A stretch of DNA of 64,000 nucleotides, taken from positions 744,001 through 808,000 of the forward strand of contig NZ_JBIRXP010000002.1 of NCBI RefSeq assembly GCF_044389085.1, read 5' to 3'. A program made the translations under genes and the position numbers. The notes under the pieces were generated by a model. The model made no database searches. It saw only the letters and a program-made list of their open reading frames with translations, and was not told the origin of the DNA. Position 1 is the stretch's first letter. Every line of letters starts with the position of its first letter. Origin of the DNA: Isoptericola sp044389085. GTDB taxonomy: Bacteria > Actinomycetota > Actinomycetes > Actinomycetales > Cellulomonadaceae. Shown here piece after piece: positions 52,241 through 61,144 of the stretch.

Positions 52241-54011
52241 GCCCGCCGCGCGCCGCGTCCGCCGGACGTGGCGGCGGTGGCGCGCCTGGAGCGTCTCGCG
52301 GACCCGGTACCTCGTCCGGCGGTGGCGGTCGTCCCTGCAGCTGCGGGTCGTGACGTCGGCGCTCGCGCTGGGCGTCGTCGCGGTCGCGCTGCTCGGCCTC
52401 TACCTGTCGATCTCGATCCGCGACGGGCTGTACGAGCAGCGGGTGGACCGCGTCGAGCGCGAGAACGCGTCGATGACGGAGCAGGTGCGCAACGCCTTCG
52501 ACATCTCGCCCGCGACGTCGCGCTCCGACCTGCAGCTCCTGCTCACGCAGATGGTGCGGACGCTCGCGGCCGGCGCGTCGAGCGCGCAGGACTTCCTGCT
52601 GCTGAGCGCCCCCGACCAGACGCAGCGGCCCGCCGACACGGGCACGCAGCCAGAGCTCAAGGCGATCATCAGCGACGACCTGCGTGAGGCCACCCGCGCC
52701 ACCGACGGGCAGGTGCTGCAGTCCGTGCGGATCCCCGCGGAGTTCACGGAATCCGAGGCGCCCGAGCCGGGCGTCATCGTCGGCTCGACGGTCGAGCTGC
52801 CGTCCATCGGCACCTACGAGCTGTACGCGATCTACTCCCTGCAGGCCGAGCAGGAGACCCTGTCCTTCGTGCAGCGCACCCTCGCGATCGGCGCCCTCGC
52901 GATCCTCGCGCTGCTCGGCGCGCTCACGTGGGTCGTGACGCGGCAGACGGTCGCGCCCGTGCGCCGCGCGGCGACGGTCGCGTCGCGCCTGGCCGACGGC
53001 CACCTCGACGAGCGGCTCCCGGACGCCAAGGGCCAGGACGAGATGGCGACCCTCACCCGCACGTTCAACGAGATGGCGGGCAACCTGGAGGACCAGATCG
53101 CGCGCATGGAGGAGCTCTCCGCCGCCCAGCGCCGCTTCGTCTCCGACGTCTCGCACGAGCTGCGGACCCCGCTCACCACGATCCGGATGGCGGGCGAGGT
53201 CATCCACGCCTCCCGCGACGAGCTCGACCCCGCCGCCCGCCGCTCGGCCGAGCTGCTGTACACCCAGCTCGACCGGTTCGAGATCCTGCTCACCGACCTG
53301 CTCGAGATCAGCCGGTTCGACGCCGGTGCCGCGGTGCTCGACGTCGAGCAGCGCGACCTGCGCGACATCGTCACGGCGGTGGCCGAGACGTCGATGCCCC
53401 TCGCGGAGACCAAGCAGGTCTTCCTGTCGGTCACGCTCCCGGACGAGCCGACGACCGCCGACGTCGACCCGCGCCGGGTCGAGCGCATCGTGCGCAACCT
53501 CGTCGTGAACGCCCTCGAGCACGCCGAGGGGCAGCCCGTCGAGGTCACCGTCGGCCTCGACGCCGACGCCGTCGCCGTGGTCGTGCGCGACCACGGCGTG
53601 GGGCTCGCGCCCGAGGACATCGACCGCGTCTTCCACCGCTTCTGGCGGGCGGACCCGGCCCGCGCACGCACCACCGGCGGTACCGGCCTGGGCCTCGCGA
53701 TCTCGCTCGAGGACGCGCGGCTGCACGCGGGCCGCCTCGAGGCGTGGGGCCGCCCCGGGAAGGGGGCGAGCTTCCGGCTCACGCTGCCGCGCCGGGCCGG
53801 GATCCGGCTCCAGGGCTCGCCCCTGCCGCTCGAGGGCCCGTCCACGGGGGTCACGGCCCCGCCCACCGGGCAGCTGCCCGTCGTGAACCCGCCGACCGGC
53901 CCCACCCCGACCGCCATCCCCGAGCTCGGCGTGGTGGACGCCGACGGCCTGGACATCGCGCACGCCCCCGTCCCGCCCGCCCGCGCCGACGCGGAGGAGG
54001 AGGCCCGATGA
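52227..54011 (+). CDS. mtrB: Sensor histidine kinase MtrB
   Basis: A 594-residue kinase with two membrane segments (about 40-65 and 220-240) flanking an extracytoplasmic domain. A HAMP region follows (TVAPVRRAATVASRLADGHLDERLPDAKGQDEMATLTRTFNEM), then the HisKA box (FVSDVSHELRTPLTTIRMAGEVI) and an ATPase domain (RIVRNLVVNALEHAEG, VRDHGVGLAPEDIDRVFHRFWRADPARARTTGGTGLGLAIS). A Pro-rich C-terminal tail of about 75 residues is present. The GTG at 52227 overlaps mtrA. GTG 52209 is an alternative. The stop overlaps lpqB (ATGA). Confidence 0.97.
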   Translation: MPRAEPAARRVRRTWRRWRAWSVSRTRYLVRRWRSSLQLRVVTSALALGVVAVALLGLYLSISIRDGLYEQRVDRVERENASMTEQVRNAFDISPATSRSDLQLLLTQMVRTLAAGASSAQDFLLLSAPDQTQRPADTGTQPELKAIISDDLREATRATDGQVLQSVRIPAEFTESEAPEPGVIVGSTVELPSIGTYELYAIYSLQAEQETLSFVQRTLAIGALAILALLGALTWVVTRQTVAPVRRAATVASRLADGHLDERLPDAKGQDEMATLTRTFNEMAGNLEDQIARMEELSAAQRRFVSDVSHELRTPLTTIRMAGEVIHASRDELDPAARRSAELLYTQLDRFEILLTDLLEISRFDAGAAVLDVEQRDLRDIVTAVAETSMPLAETKQVFLSVTLPDEPTTADVDPRRVERIVRNLVVNALEHAEGQPVEVTVGLDADAVAVVVRDHGVGLAPEDIDRVFHRFWRADPARARTTGGTGLGLAISLEDARLHAGRLEAWGRPGKGASFRLTLPRRAGIRLQGSPLPLEGPSTGVTAPPTGQLPVVNPPTGPTPTAIPELGVVDADGLDIAHAPVPPARADAEEEAR

Positions 54012-55756
54012 CGACGCCACGCCCCCCGGAGCCCCGGCGCCGGCCGCGCCGCCGGCTCGCCACCCTGCTCGCCGCGGTGGTCGCCGCCCTGACCGTGCTC
54101 GCCGTGACCGTGGCGTGCGCGCGCATCCCCACCAACGGGCCGGTGCGCGACGGCGACACCGAGCTGGAGAACATCGGCGAGATCGGCTACATCGCGTCCG
54201 GCCCCACCGCCGGCGCCAGCCCGGACCAGGTGGTGCAGGGCTTCCTCAGCGTGGCCCAGCTCGGCCCGACGTCGACGTCGTCCTTCGCCGTCGCGCAGGA
54301 GTACGTCACCGAGGAGGCGTGGGAGGGCTGGGACCGGTACGCGCGCGTGCTCGTGCTGCAGGAGGACCCCGAGCTGGACCTGGGCGAGGTGCCGGCGGAC
54401 GCCACGGAGGCGACCGTCGAGGCGACCGTGCGCGTGGTCGCCACGCTCGACGAGCGCGGGATGTACACCGAGGAGGCGCGCACCAACGAGTTCACGGTGC
54501 CCTTCGGCCTCACGCGCAGCGCGGGCGGGGAGTGGCGGATCTCCCAGCTCGAGGACGGGCTCATGCTCCCGGCCGCGTTCTTCGCCCAGGCGTTCCACCC
54601 GACGACCCTCTACTTCCCGACGCCCGACCTCACCTGGTGGGTGCCGGACATGCGCTGGTTCCCGCGCCAGACCTGGCGCACTGACGCGACCAGCGAGATC
54701 CTGGCCGGCCCGCCGGAGTGGCTCCAGGACTCGACCACGACGGTCATCCCGGAGGGCACCTCGCTGGCCATCGACGCGGTGACGGTGACCGACGACGGCA
54801 CCATCGACGTGAGCCTCACGTCGACGATCTCCCAGGCCAGCGCCGAGCAGCGGGCGCTCGCGGCCGCGCAGCTGCAGGCGTCGCTCGCCGAGGGGGAGGG
54901 GCGCACGGTGGTGCTCTCCGACCAGAACACGCCGCTCACGACCGCGGGGGTCGACTCGATCTCCGCGCCCCGGACGCGGGGCGAGGCCGTCGCCCTCGCC
55001 GGCGGCGAGCTCGTGCGCGTCGTCGGGCGGGAGCTGCGGGAGCCCGACGAGCCCGTCTCGCTCGCCGGGCTCGACCCGACGGCCCTCGCCGCCGGCCCCG
55101 GCGACGAGCCGGTCGTGGTCCGCGACGGCGCCGAGCGCATCGTCCGGGTCACGGGCGACGGCGCGCCCGACGTCCTCCTGTCGGGCGCGAAGCTGGTGCC
55201 GCCGTCCGTCGACCGGTTCGGCGCCGTGTGGAGCGCCCAGGGCGGCGAGCTCCTCGTGGCGATGCCGTCCGGCGCGGTGCGGACGCTGAACGTGGACTGG
55301 CTCTCGTCGCGGAACATCCTGTCGGTGCGCGTGTCGCCGGAGGGCGCGCGCGTGGCGATCGTCAGCTCCGGCCCCAGCGGTCGCCTCGTGCACGTCGCGG
55401 GCGTCGCGCGCGACGCGGAGAACGTGCCGACGGGCCTGTCGGCACCGGTGCAGGTCGGCGCCTCCGTGCGTCAGGCGACGCAGGCGGTGTGGCAGGACGA
55501 GGCCGTGCTCGCGCTGATCGGTCAGGAGGCCGACAGCGACGACGCGGTCTTCCTCGCCGGCGTCGGCGGGCTCCCGGGCCAGGGCGGGCTGTCCCGCGCC
55601 CAGCCCGGCGTGCCGGAGCCGCGCTCCGTGACCGCGTCGGTCGGCACCGGGTCCATGCTCGCCGTCGACAGCGGCGGCACCCTCTACTCGCGGCAGAGCT
55701 CCGCGCTGTGGTCGATCGTGTCCGACGACGTCGACCTCGTCGCCTACCCGGGCTGA
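54008..55756 (+). CDS. lpqB: Lipoprotein LpqB
   Basis: A 582-residue lipoprotein that in mycobacteria modulates MtrB signalling. The signal and lipobox are LAVTVACARIP (Cys near 37). A GerMN-like domain lies at about 200-330 (FPTPDLTWWVPDMRWFPRQTW..EILAGPPEWL, IDVSLTSTISQASAEQRALAAAQLQASL). The C-terminal half is a beta-propeller-like LpqB domain (PPSVDRFGAVWSAQGGELLVAMPSG, ILSVRVSPEGARVAIVSSG). The ATG overlaps the mtrB stop by four bases, completing the mtrA-mtrB-lpqB operon. Confidence 0.95.
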   Translation: MTTPRPPEPRRRPRRRLATLLAAVVAALTVLAVTVACARIPTNGPVRDGDTELENIGEIGYIASGPTAGASPDQVVQGFLSVAQLGPTSTSSFAVAQEYVTEEAWEGWDRYARVLVLQEDPELDLGEVPADATEATVEATVRVVATLDERGMYTEEARTNEFTVPFGLTRSAGGEWRISQLEDGLMLPAAFFAQAFHPTTLYFPTPDLTWWVPDMRWFPRQTWRTDATSEILAGPPEWLQDSTTTVIPEGTSLAIDAVTVTDDGTIDVSLTSTISQASAEQRALAAAQLQASLAEGEGRTVVLSDQNTPLTTAGVDSISAPRTRGEAVALAGGELVRVVGRELREPDEPVSLAGLDPTALAAGPGDEPVVVRDGAERIVRVTGDGAPDVLLSGAKLVPPSVDRFGAVWSAQGGELLVAMPSGAVRTLNVDWLSSRNILSVRVSPEGARVAIVSSGPSGRLVHVAGVARDAENVPTGLSAPVQVGASVRQATQAVWQDEAVLALIGQEADSDDAVFLAGVGGLPGQGGLSRAQPGVPEPRSVTASVGTGSMLAVDSGGTLYSRQSSALWSIVSDDVDLVAYPG

Positions 55757-55913
55757 GGGCCGCCGGGCCGCCCGCGACCGCGGGCGGGCGCAGGCCGCCC
55801 GAGACGACGTGGCCGCAGGGCGGCGGGCCTCCGAGCCTGCCCCCAGGCCGCCGCCGTCCCCAGACCCTGGCGGCGGCCGCCCGCGAGGAGGCCGCGCAAG
55901 GCACGCTGCACGC

Positions 55914-56756
55914 ATGCCGTCGACCGCCGCGCCGTCCACCTCACCGCCGCGCACCTCGCCGCCGCCCGTGCGGTGGCTCCGGGAGCTCGGCCGGCTGGTC
56001 GTGCCCGTGTCGTGCCCCGGCTGCGGCGCCCTCGACGTGCCGTGGTGCCCCGCCTGTGAGGCGCTCCTGCGCGGTGACCCGGACCGCGTCGAGGCCGCCG
56101 CCCCGCGCCTGGACCGCCTCGACGGCGTCCCCGCCCTGCCCGTGTGGGCGCTCGGGCCCTACACGGGCCCCGTGCGGGAGCTCGTCGTCGCGTGGAAGGA
56201 CCGCGGGCGTGCCGACCTCGACCGGCTGGTCGGCCCGCCCGTCCGGTCGGCGGCGCGCGCAGCCGTCGCCGCGCAGGTGGCGCACGCCGCCGGCGGGCGG
56301 CCGCTGCTCGTGGTGGGCGCCCCCTCCACGGCGTCGTCGCGCCGTGCCCGCGGGCGCGACCACGTGCGCGTCCTCGCGCAGGCTGCCGCAGCCGGGCTGC
56401 GCGACGCCGGCCGCCCCGCGGCGGACGTCGCCGCACTGGGACGCCGTGCCCGCGGCCGCGACCAGGTGGGGCTCGGCGCCCGCGACCGGGCCCGCAACCT
56501 CACCGGGTCGGTGACGGTCCGGCACCGGGCGCTCGCCCGCGCCGGCGACGTGCGTCCCGCCGTCCTCCTCGTCGACGACGTGATCACCACCGGCTCGACG
56601 CTGGCGGCGGCGGAGCGCGCCCTCGAGGACGCCGGCGCGGACGTCCTCGGCGCCCTCGTCCTGGCCGCCACCCCGCCTCCCGGGGCCGTCACGAAAGACG
56701 TGAGGAACCTCCCCGCGCCACCGGTGTACCTGACGCCCGGGAGAGGGTTAGCCTGA
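55914..56756 (+). CDS. ComF family protein (phosphoribosyltransferase-like)
   Basis: A 280-residue protein with an N-terminal zinc-ribbon, CPGCGALDVPWCPACEALL (CxxC pairs near 34-49), and a C-terminal PRPP-binding loop VLLVDDVITTGSTLAAAERAL. This is the ComF/GntX layout linked to DNA uptake. The middle contains GAPSTASSRRARGRDHV and RDQVGLGARDRARNLTGSV. The same position, between lpqB and hpf, is conserved in actinobacteria. The ATG at 55914 lacks a strong ribosome-binding site. The 157 bp before it are GC-rich hairpins without a gene. Confidence 0.9.
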   Translation: MPSTAAPSTSPPRTSPPPVRWLRELGRLVVPVSCPGCGALDVPWCPACEALLRGDPDRVEAAAPRLDRLDGVPALPVWALGPYTGPVRELVVAWKDRGRADLDRLVGPPVRSAARAAVAAQVAHAAGGRPLLVVGAPSTASSRRARGRDHVRVLAQAAAAGLRDAGRPAADVAALGRRARGRDQVGLGARDRARNLTGSVTVRHRALARAGDVRPAVLLVDDVITTGSTLAAAERALEDAGADVLGALVLAATPPPGAVTKDVRNLPAPPVYLTPGRGLA

Positions 56757-56947
56757 GGGTCCCACGCGGGCGACCAGCCCCGAGACCTCGGTCCGGGAGG
56801 CTCGCCCGTGCGACCCACGAGCGGTCCGGACTCGCGTCCGGCGACCCGGGAGGTGGTGCCGAGCACGGCGCCCCCCAGGGGGTGCCCAGACGGACAACTC
56901 GGGTCGCTCGAGCAGTGGGCGGCCTCACGACGAAGTGGAGCAACACG

Positions 56948-57613
56948 ATGGAGATCGTCGTCGTCGGCAGGCACACGGAGGTGGCGGACAGGTTCCGCCG
57001 GCACGTGGAGGACAAGCTGAGCAAGGTCACCCAGCTCGCACCGGCCGCTCGCCGGGTGGACGTGGAGGTGACGCGCGAGAACAACCCGCGACTCTCCGAG
57101 GTCCGCGAGCGGGTCGAGCTCACGGTGCACGACAAGGGACCCGTGATCCGCGCGGAGGCCGCGGCGGACGACCGGTTCGGGGCTCTCGACATCGCGTTGG
57201 ACAAGCTCACCGAGCGGTTGCGCCGATCGCGCGACCGCCGCAAGGACCACCGCCGCCGCGCGAGCGGCATCCTCCCGTCCGTGGACGTCCGCCCGTACGA
57301 CGAGGTCGCCGCCGCGGAGGCGGCCGTCGCCCAGCCGTCCGCGCCCGTCGCGCTCGCCGAGCCCGGGGACGCGGTCGAGGAGCAGCTCGGCGACTCCCCG
57401 GTCGTGATCCGGCGCAAGCTGCACCACGCCGAGCCGATGACCGTGGACGACGCCGTGTACCAGATGGAGATGGTGGGCCACGACTTCTTCCTCTTCATCT
57501 CGAAGGAGACGGCCCGGCCGTCCGCGGTGTACCGCCGCCGGGGCTGGACGTACGGCGTCATCGAGCTGGACTCGACCGTCGGCGGCGTGGAGCCGGTGAC
57601 CGAGCTGACGTGA
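56948..57613 (+). CDS. hpf: Ribosome hibernation-promoting factor, long form
   Basis: A 221-residue protein that stabilises inactive 100S ribosome dimers. The N-terminal RaiA/HPF fold (MEIVVVGRHTEVADRFRRHVEDKLSKVTQL, ALDIALDKLTERLRRSRDRRKDHRRR, about 1-105) binds the small-subunit decoding region. The C-terminal domain (VVIRRKLHHAEPMTVDDAVYQMEMVGHDFFLFISKETARPSAVYRRRGWTYGVIEL, about 157-211) dimerises. A 191-bp leader precedes the ATG, with a TAGCCT (56750-56755) that could be its -10 element. secA downstream, with two genes between, is the expected neighbourhood. Confidence 0.96.
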   Translation: MEIVVVGRHTEVADRFRRHVEDKLSKVTQLAPAARRVDVEVTRENNPRLSEVRERVELTVHDKGPVIRAEAAADDRFGALDIALDKLTERLRRSRDRRKDHRRRASGILPSVDVRPYDEVAAAEAAVAQPSAPVALAEPGDAVEEQLGDSPVVIRRKLHHAEPMTVDDAVYQMEMVGHDFFLFISKETARPSAVYRRRGWTYGVIELDSTVGGVEPVTELT

Positions 57614-57642
57614 TGGTCATGTCGGTTCTTGGCTGACGGTCC

Positions 57643-57856
57643 GAGCCGGTCGAGGCCTTCGTCGCGGGGACGCGTTCACGGGCGCCAGGGCGCCCTCCCC
57701 AGAGGGGGGGGGTACTCCCCCCCCCCAAGGGCCCGCCCCGGCGCAGTNNNNNNNNNNGCCGTTCGCGGCCTGCGGCGGGGGGCGGCGTCCCGGGCCGCCA
57801 GGGCGCCCTCCACTTCGGGAGGGATACGTCCCCGCGACGAAGGCCTCGACCGGCTC
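57643..57856. repeat. Perfect 30-bp inverted repeat enclosing an assembly gap
   Basis: The arms at 57643-57672 and 57827-57856 are exact 30-base complements (first arm begins GAGCCGGTCGAGGCC). The 154-base interior has two copies of GCCAGGGCGCCCTCC (57684-57698 and 57797-57811), long G and C homopolymers near 57701-57726, and ten Ns at 57748-57757, so the true interior length is unknown. The rest of the gap between hpf and the next gene (57614-57950) contains no convincing coding sequence. It may act as a terminator or be a small palindromic element. Confidence 0.7.
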
Positions 57857-57950
57857 TCGTCTGTCCGCTCGCGGTCGTCGTCGGACGAGGCAGGCGAGAC
57901 TGCGGGCGCTCTCGTGCGTCCCTGTCGGTGGGGGTCGGCAGGATGGCCGG

Positions 57951-59204
57951 GTGGACTCCCTCTCGCTCGCGCAGGCCCGCCGCGTCGCCCTCGGGGCGCA
58001 GGGGCTGCACCGTGCCCGGCCGGGGTCGGCCGGCGCTGCTCCCGGGGCCGACGGCGGCGTGACGATGCGCCGGGCGATGGCGACGGTGGAGCAGCTGAAC
58101 CTGCTGCAGATCGACTCCGTGAACGTGCTGGCGCGGGCGCACCTGATGCCGCTGTACTCGCGGCTCGGGCCCTACGACGTCGGGCTGCTGGACCGGGCGG
58201 CGGGACGGGCGCCGCGGCGGATCGTGGAGACGTGGGCGCACGTGGCCTCGTTCGTCCCGGCCGCGACGTACCCGCTGCTGGAGTGGCGGCGGCGCAACTA
58301 CCTCGACGAGGCCTGGGGCACCATCGCGGGGGCGCCGCTGGCGCACGCCGCCGAGATGGACCTCGTGCGCCGGCTGGTCGCCGAGCGGGGGCCGGTGACG
58401 GCCCGCGAGATCCACGACGAGCTGGTCGCCACCGGGCGCTCCGGTCCGCGCTCGCGGGAGGAGTGGGGCTGGAACTGGACGATGGCCAAGCGCTGCCTCG
58501 AGTTCCTCTTCTTCACGGGCGAGGTGATGGCGGCGCGGCGCAACACCGCCTTCGAGCGCTGCTACGACCTGCCCGACCGGGTGCTGCCGCCGGCCGTCCG
58601 TGCGGCCGCCCCGGTGCCCGACGACGAGGCCGTGCGGCGGCTGCTGGAGCTCGGTGCGCGCGCGCACGGCGTCGGCACGATCCGCTGTTTCGCCGACTAC
58701 TTCCGGCTGCGCGGCCCCGCCGTGCGCCGGGCCCGGGACGAGCTGGTCGAGGACGGCGTCCTCGTGCCGGTCGAGGTGCGCGGCTGGGACGAGCGCACCT
58801 ACCGGCACCGGGACGCGCGCGTGCCCCGCCAGGCGCGGGCGCGCACCCTGCTCAGCCCGTTCGACCCCCTCGTGTGGGAGCGGCGGCGGCTCGAGGCGCT
58901 CTTCGACGTGTTCTACCGGATCGAGATCTATGTGCCCGCGCCGCAGCGGGTGCTCGGGTACTACGTGCTGCCGTTCCTCGAGGGCGACGCCATCACGGCG
59001 TTCGTCGACCTGAAGGCCGACCGGCAGGCGGGCGTGCTGCGCGTGCAGGCCGTGCACCCCACCGCCCACGCCGGCCCCGACACCGCCGCCGCGCTCGGCG
59101 AGGAGCTGGCCGTGCTCGCGGGCTGGCTCGGCCTCGGGACGACGGCCGTCGCCCCGGTCGGCGAGCTCGCCCCCGCGCTGGCCGGGGCCGTCCGCGCGGC
59201 ATAG
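57951..59204 (+). CDS. YcaQ/AlkX-type DNA glycosylase (winged-helix HTH_42 family)
   Basis: A 417-residue member of the HTH_42 (DUF1006) family. Escherichia coli YcaQ in this family unhooks DNA interstrand crosslinks and Streptomyces AlkZ removes azinomycin adducts. The catalytic-region motif LNLLQIDSVNVLARAHLMPLYSRLG contains QID, the Gln-x-Asp form of YcaQ rather than the Gln-x-Gln form of AlkZ. Other family stretches are ETWAHVASFVPAATYPLLEWR and LLSPFDPLVWERRRLEALFDVFYRIEIYVPAPQR. The GTG at 57951 begins just after the hairpin/gap region. It stands alone. Confidence 0.88.
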   Translation: MDSLSLAQARRVALGAQGLHRARPGSAGAAPGADGGVTMRRAMATVEQLNLLQIDSVNVLARAHLMPLYSRLGPYDVGLLDRAAGRAPRRIVETWAHVASFVPAATYPLLEWRRRNYLDEAWGTIAGAPLAHAAEMDLVRRLVAERGPVTAREIHDELVATGRSGPRSREEWGWNWTMAKRCLEFLFFTGEVMAARRNTAFERCYDLPDRVLPPAVRAAAPVPDDEAVRRLLELGARAHGVGTIRCFADYFRLRGPAVRRARDELVEDGVLVPVEVRGWDERTYRHRDARVPRQARARTLLSPFDPLVWERRRLEALFDVFYRIEIYVPAPQRVLGYYVLPFLEGDAITAFVDLKADRQAGVLRVQAVHPTAHAGPDTAAALGEELAVLAGWLGLGTTAVAPVGELAPALAGAVRAA

Positions 59205-59294
59205 GGCGCCCGTCGTCGGGCGTGCTCGTAGGATCGGCGCCACGACGTCGGGCGCGCCCGCGTCGGTCGGGACCGCTCAAGGTCAGGAGCGCTG

Positions 59295-60899
59295 ATGGCC
59301 ACGGCCGTGCTGTACCTCGCGGCAGCGCTGGCGGGCGGCCTGCTGGCGACGCTGCTGCGGATGCCGCCGCTGGTCGGGTTCCTCGCCGCCGGGTTCGCGC
59401 TCGGGGCGGCCGGAGCCCCCGAGCTGCCGGGCCTGGAGACCGTCGCCGAGCTGGGGGTCGCCCTCCTGCTGTTCGCGATCGGGCTGAAGCTCGACGTCCG
59501 CTCCCTGCTGCGCCCGGAGATCTGGTTCACCACCCTGGCGCACCTGGTCCTCAGCGTCGCCGTGGCGGTCGGCTTCCTCGGCCTGCTCGCCGTCGTCGGG
59601 ATCCGGCTGCTCGCCGACGAGTCGCTCGGGTCGCTGGCCCTCGTGGGGCTGGCGCTCTCCTTCTCCTCGACGGTCTTCGTCGTCAAGGTGCTCGAGGACC
59701 GCTCCGACGCGACCGCCCTGTACGGGCGCATCGCCGTCGGCGTGCTGGTGGTCCAGGACATCGTGGCCGTGGCGTTCCTCGCGGTCTCGACGGGGGAGCC
59801 GCCCAGCCCGTGGGCGCTCGCCGTCGTGGCGCTCGTGCCGGGCGCCTGGGTGCTGCGCCGCGTCTGGGACCGTGCCGGGCACGGCGAGCTGCAGTCCCTG
59901 TTCGGGGCGTTCGTCGCGCTCGTCCCGGGCTTCTGGCTGTTCGAGGTGGTCGGCCTGTCCGGTGACCTCGGCGCGCTCGTGATGGGCGCGCTGCTCGCCG
60001 GCCACCCCCGCGCCACCGAGCTCTCCCACTCCCTGCTCACGGTCAAGGACCTCGCGCTCGTCGCGTTCTTCCTGCAGATCGGGCTGCACGGGATGCCCGC
60101 CCCCGTCGACCTGGCGCTCGCGGGCCTCCTGCTCGTGCTGCTCCCGCTCCAGGCGGCGGGCTACGCCCTGCTGCTGTGGCTCATGCGGCTGCGCCGGCGC
60201 ACGTCGTTCCTCGTGGGACTCGCGCTCGGGAACTTCTCCGAGTTCGGCATCATCGTCGTCGCCTTCGGCGCCACGGCGGGCCTGCTCGACGAGGAGTGGA
60301 CCGTGATCGTGTCCCTCGCGGTCGCAGGGAGCTTCGTCGTCTCGGCGATCGTCAACCGGCGGGGCGTCGAGCTCGCGACGCGGCTGACCGGGCTCCTGCC
60401 GCGGCGGGACGTCGACAAGCTGCACCCCGACGACCGCCCCGTCGACATCGGCCGGGCCGACGCCGTCGTCCTGGGCCTGGGGCGGGTGGGGTCCGCGACG
60501 TACCGCCGGCTGCGCGACGTGCACGGGCTGTCGGTCATGGGGGTCGAGCACGACCGCACCCGGGTCGCCGCGCTGCGGGCCGACGGGGTCGCCGTCGTCC
60601 CCGCGGACGCGACCGACACCGAGTTCTGGGCGCGGGTCAAACGGGCCGGCCAGGTGCGGCTCGCCGTGCTCGCGATGCCGTTCCACAAGGCGAACCTCAT
60701 CGCGCTGGCCAGGCTGCGGGCCGCCGGCTTCGCCGGACGGGTGGCGGCCATCGCCCGCTACGACGAGGACGCCGACGAGCTGCGCCGCCACGGCGCCGAC
60801 GCCGTCTTCCACCTCTACGGTGCCGCGGGCGCCGAGCTCGCCGACCGCGCCGCCGCCGACCTCGCCCCGGGCACGGGCCCCGCCCCCGAGACGCTGTGA
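59295..60899 (+). CDS. CPA2 family cation:proton antiporter with NAD-binding TrkA-N domain
   Basis: A 534-residue membrane protein. About 12 membrane segments (1-380) have the CPA2 motifs PPLVGFLAAGFALGA, VALLLFAIGLKLD, LALSFSSTVFVVKVLEDR and GNFSEFGIIVVAFG. A C-terminal Rossmann domain (about 395-520) reads DAVVLGLGRVGSATYRRLRDVHGLSVMGVEHDRTRV, the KefB/YbaL-type TrkA-N regulatory domain. It likely exchanges K+ or Na+ for H+. The ATG at 59295 follows AGGAG. A TAGGAT at 59229-59234 is a candidate -10. The stop lies inside the left arm of a hairpin. Confidence 0.93.
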   Translation: MATAVLYLAAALAGGLLATLLRMPPLVGFLAAGFALGAAGAPELPGLETVAELGVALLLFAIGLKLDVRSLLRPEIWFTTLAHLVLSVAVAVGFLGLLAVVGIRLLADESLGSLALVGLALSFSSTVFVVKVLEDRSDATALYGRIAVGVLVVQDIVAVAFLAVSTGEPPSPWALAVVALVPGAWVLRRVWDRAGHGELQSLFGAFVALVPGFWLFEVVGLSGDLGALVMGALLAGHPRATELSHSLLTVKDLALVAFFLQIGLHGMPAPVDLALAGLLLVLLPLQAAGYALLLWLMRLRRRTSFLVGLALGNFSEFGIIVVAFGATAGLLDEEWTVIVSLAVAGSFVVSAIVNRRGVELATRLTGLLPRRDVDKLHPDDRPVDIGRADAVVLGLGRVGSATYRRLRDVHGLSVMGVEHDRTRVAALRADGVAVVPADATDTEFWARVKRAGQVRLAVLAMPFHKANLIALARLRAAGFAGRVAAIARYDEDADELRRHGADAVFHLYGAAGAELADRAAADLAPGTGPAPETL

Positions 60900-60951
60900 G
60901 CGGGCGTTCGGCCCCGTTCTCGCCCCGGGACCGGGCCAAACGCCCGCTCAC
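60896..60951. terminator. 19-bp hairpin overlapping the antiporter stop codon
   Basis: GTGAGCGGGCGTTCGGCCC (60896-60914) pairs with GGGCCAAACGCCCGCTCAC (60933-60951) with one non-Watson-Crick position. The stop codon TGA (60897-60899) is inside the left arm, so termination structure and stop overlap. No U-tract. Confidence 0.7.
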
Positions 60952-61144
60952 GGCACCTCCGCGGGACGGGGCGCCGTTTCGTCCGTCGCGAACCCGTGCC
61001 GGACTCTCAGGTGATCCGCCTAGGATGGGCCCGGTGTGACCCAGGCGACGGCGCGGACGTGCGATCCCGACCGCCCGTCGTCGCCCGTCGTCGCGCCGCA
61101 CGGTCCCGGCCATCCCCGGGGCGCCACCGACCCTGGAGTACTGC
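60952..61144 (+). promoter_or_regulatory. secA upstream region
   Basis: These 193 bp between the hairpin and the secA start contain TAGGAT at 61021-61026, a plausible actinobacterial -10 element, which leaves a leader of about 110 bases before the GTG. No short coding sequence stands out. Confidence 0.35.

Noticed and set aside
57751..57760. Open frames running through the N gap
   Set aside because: Frames crossing unknown bases cannot be supported, and the flanking palindrome and homopolymers are non-coding in character.
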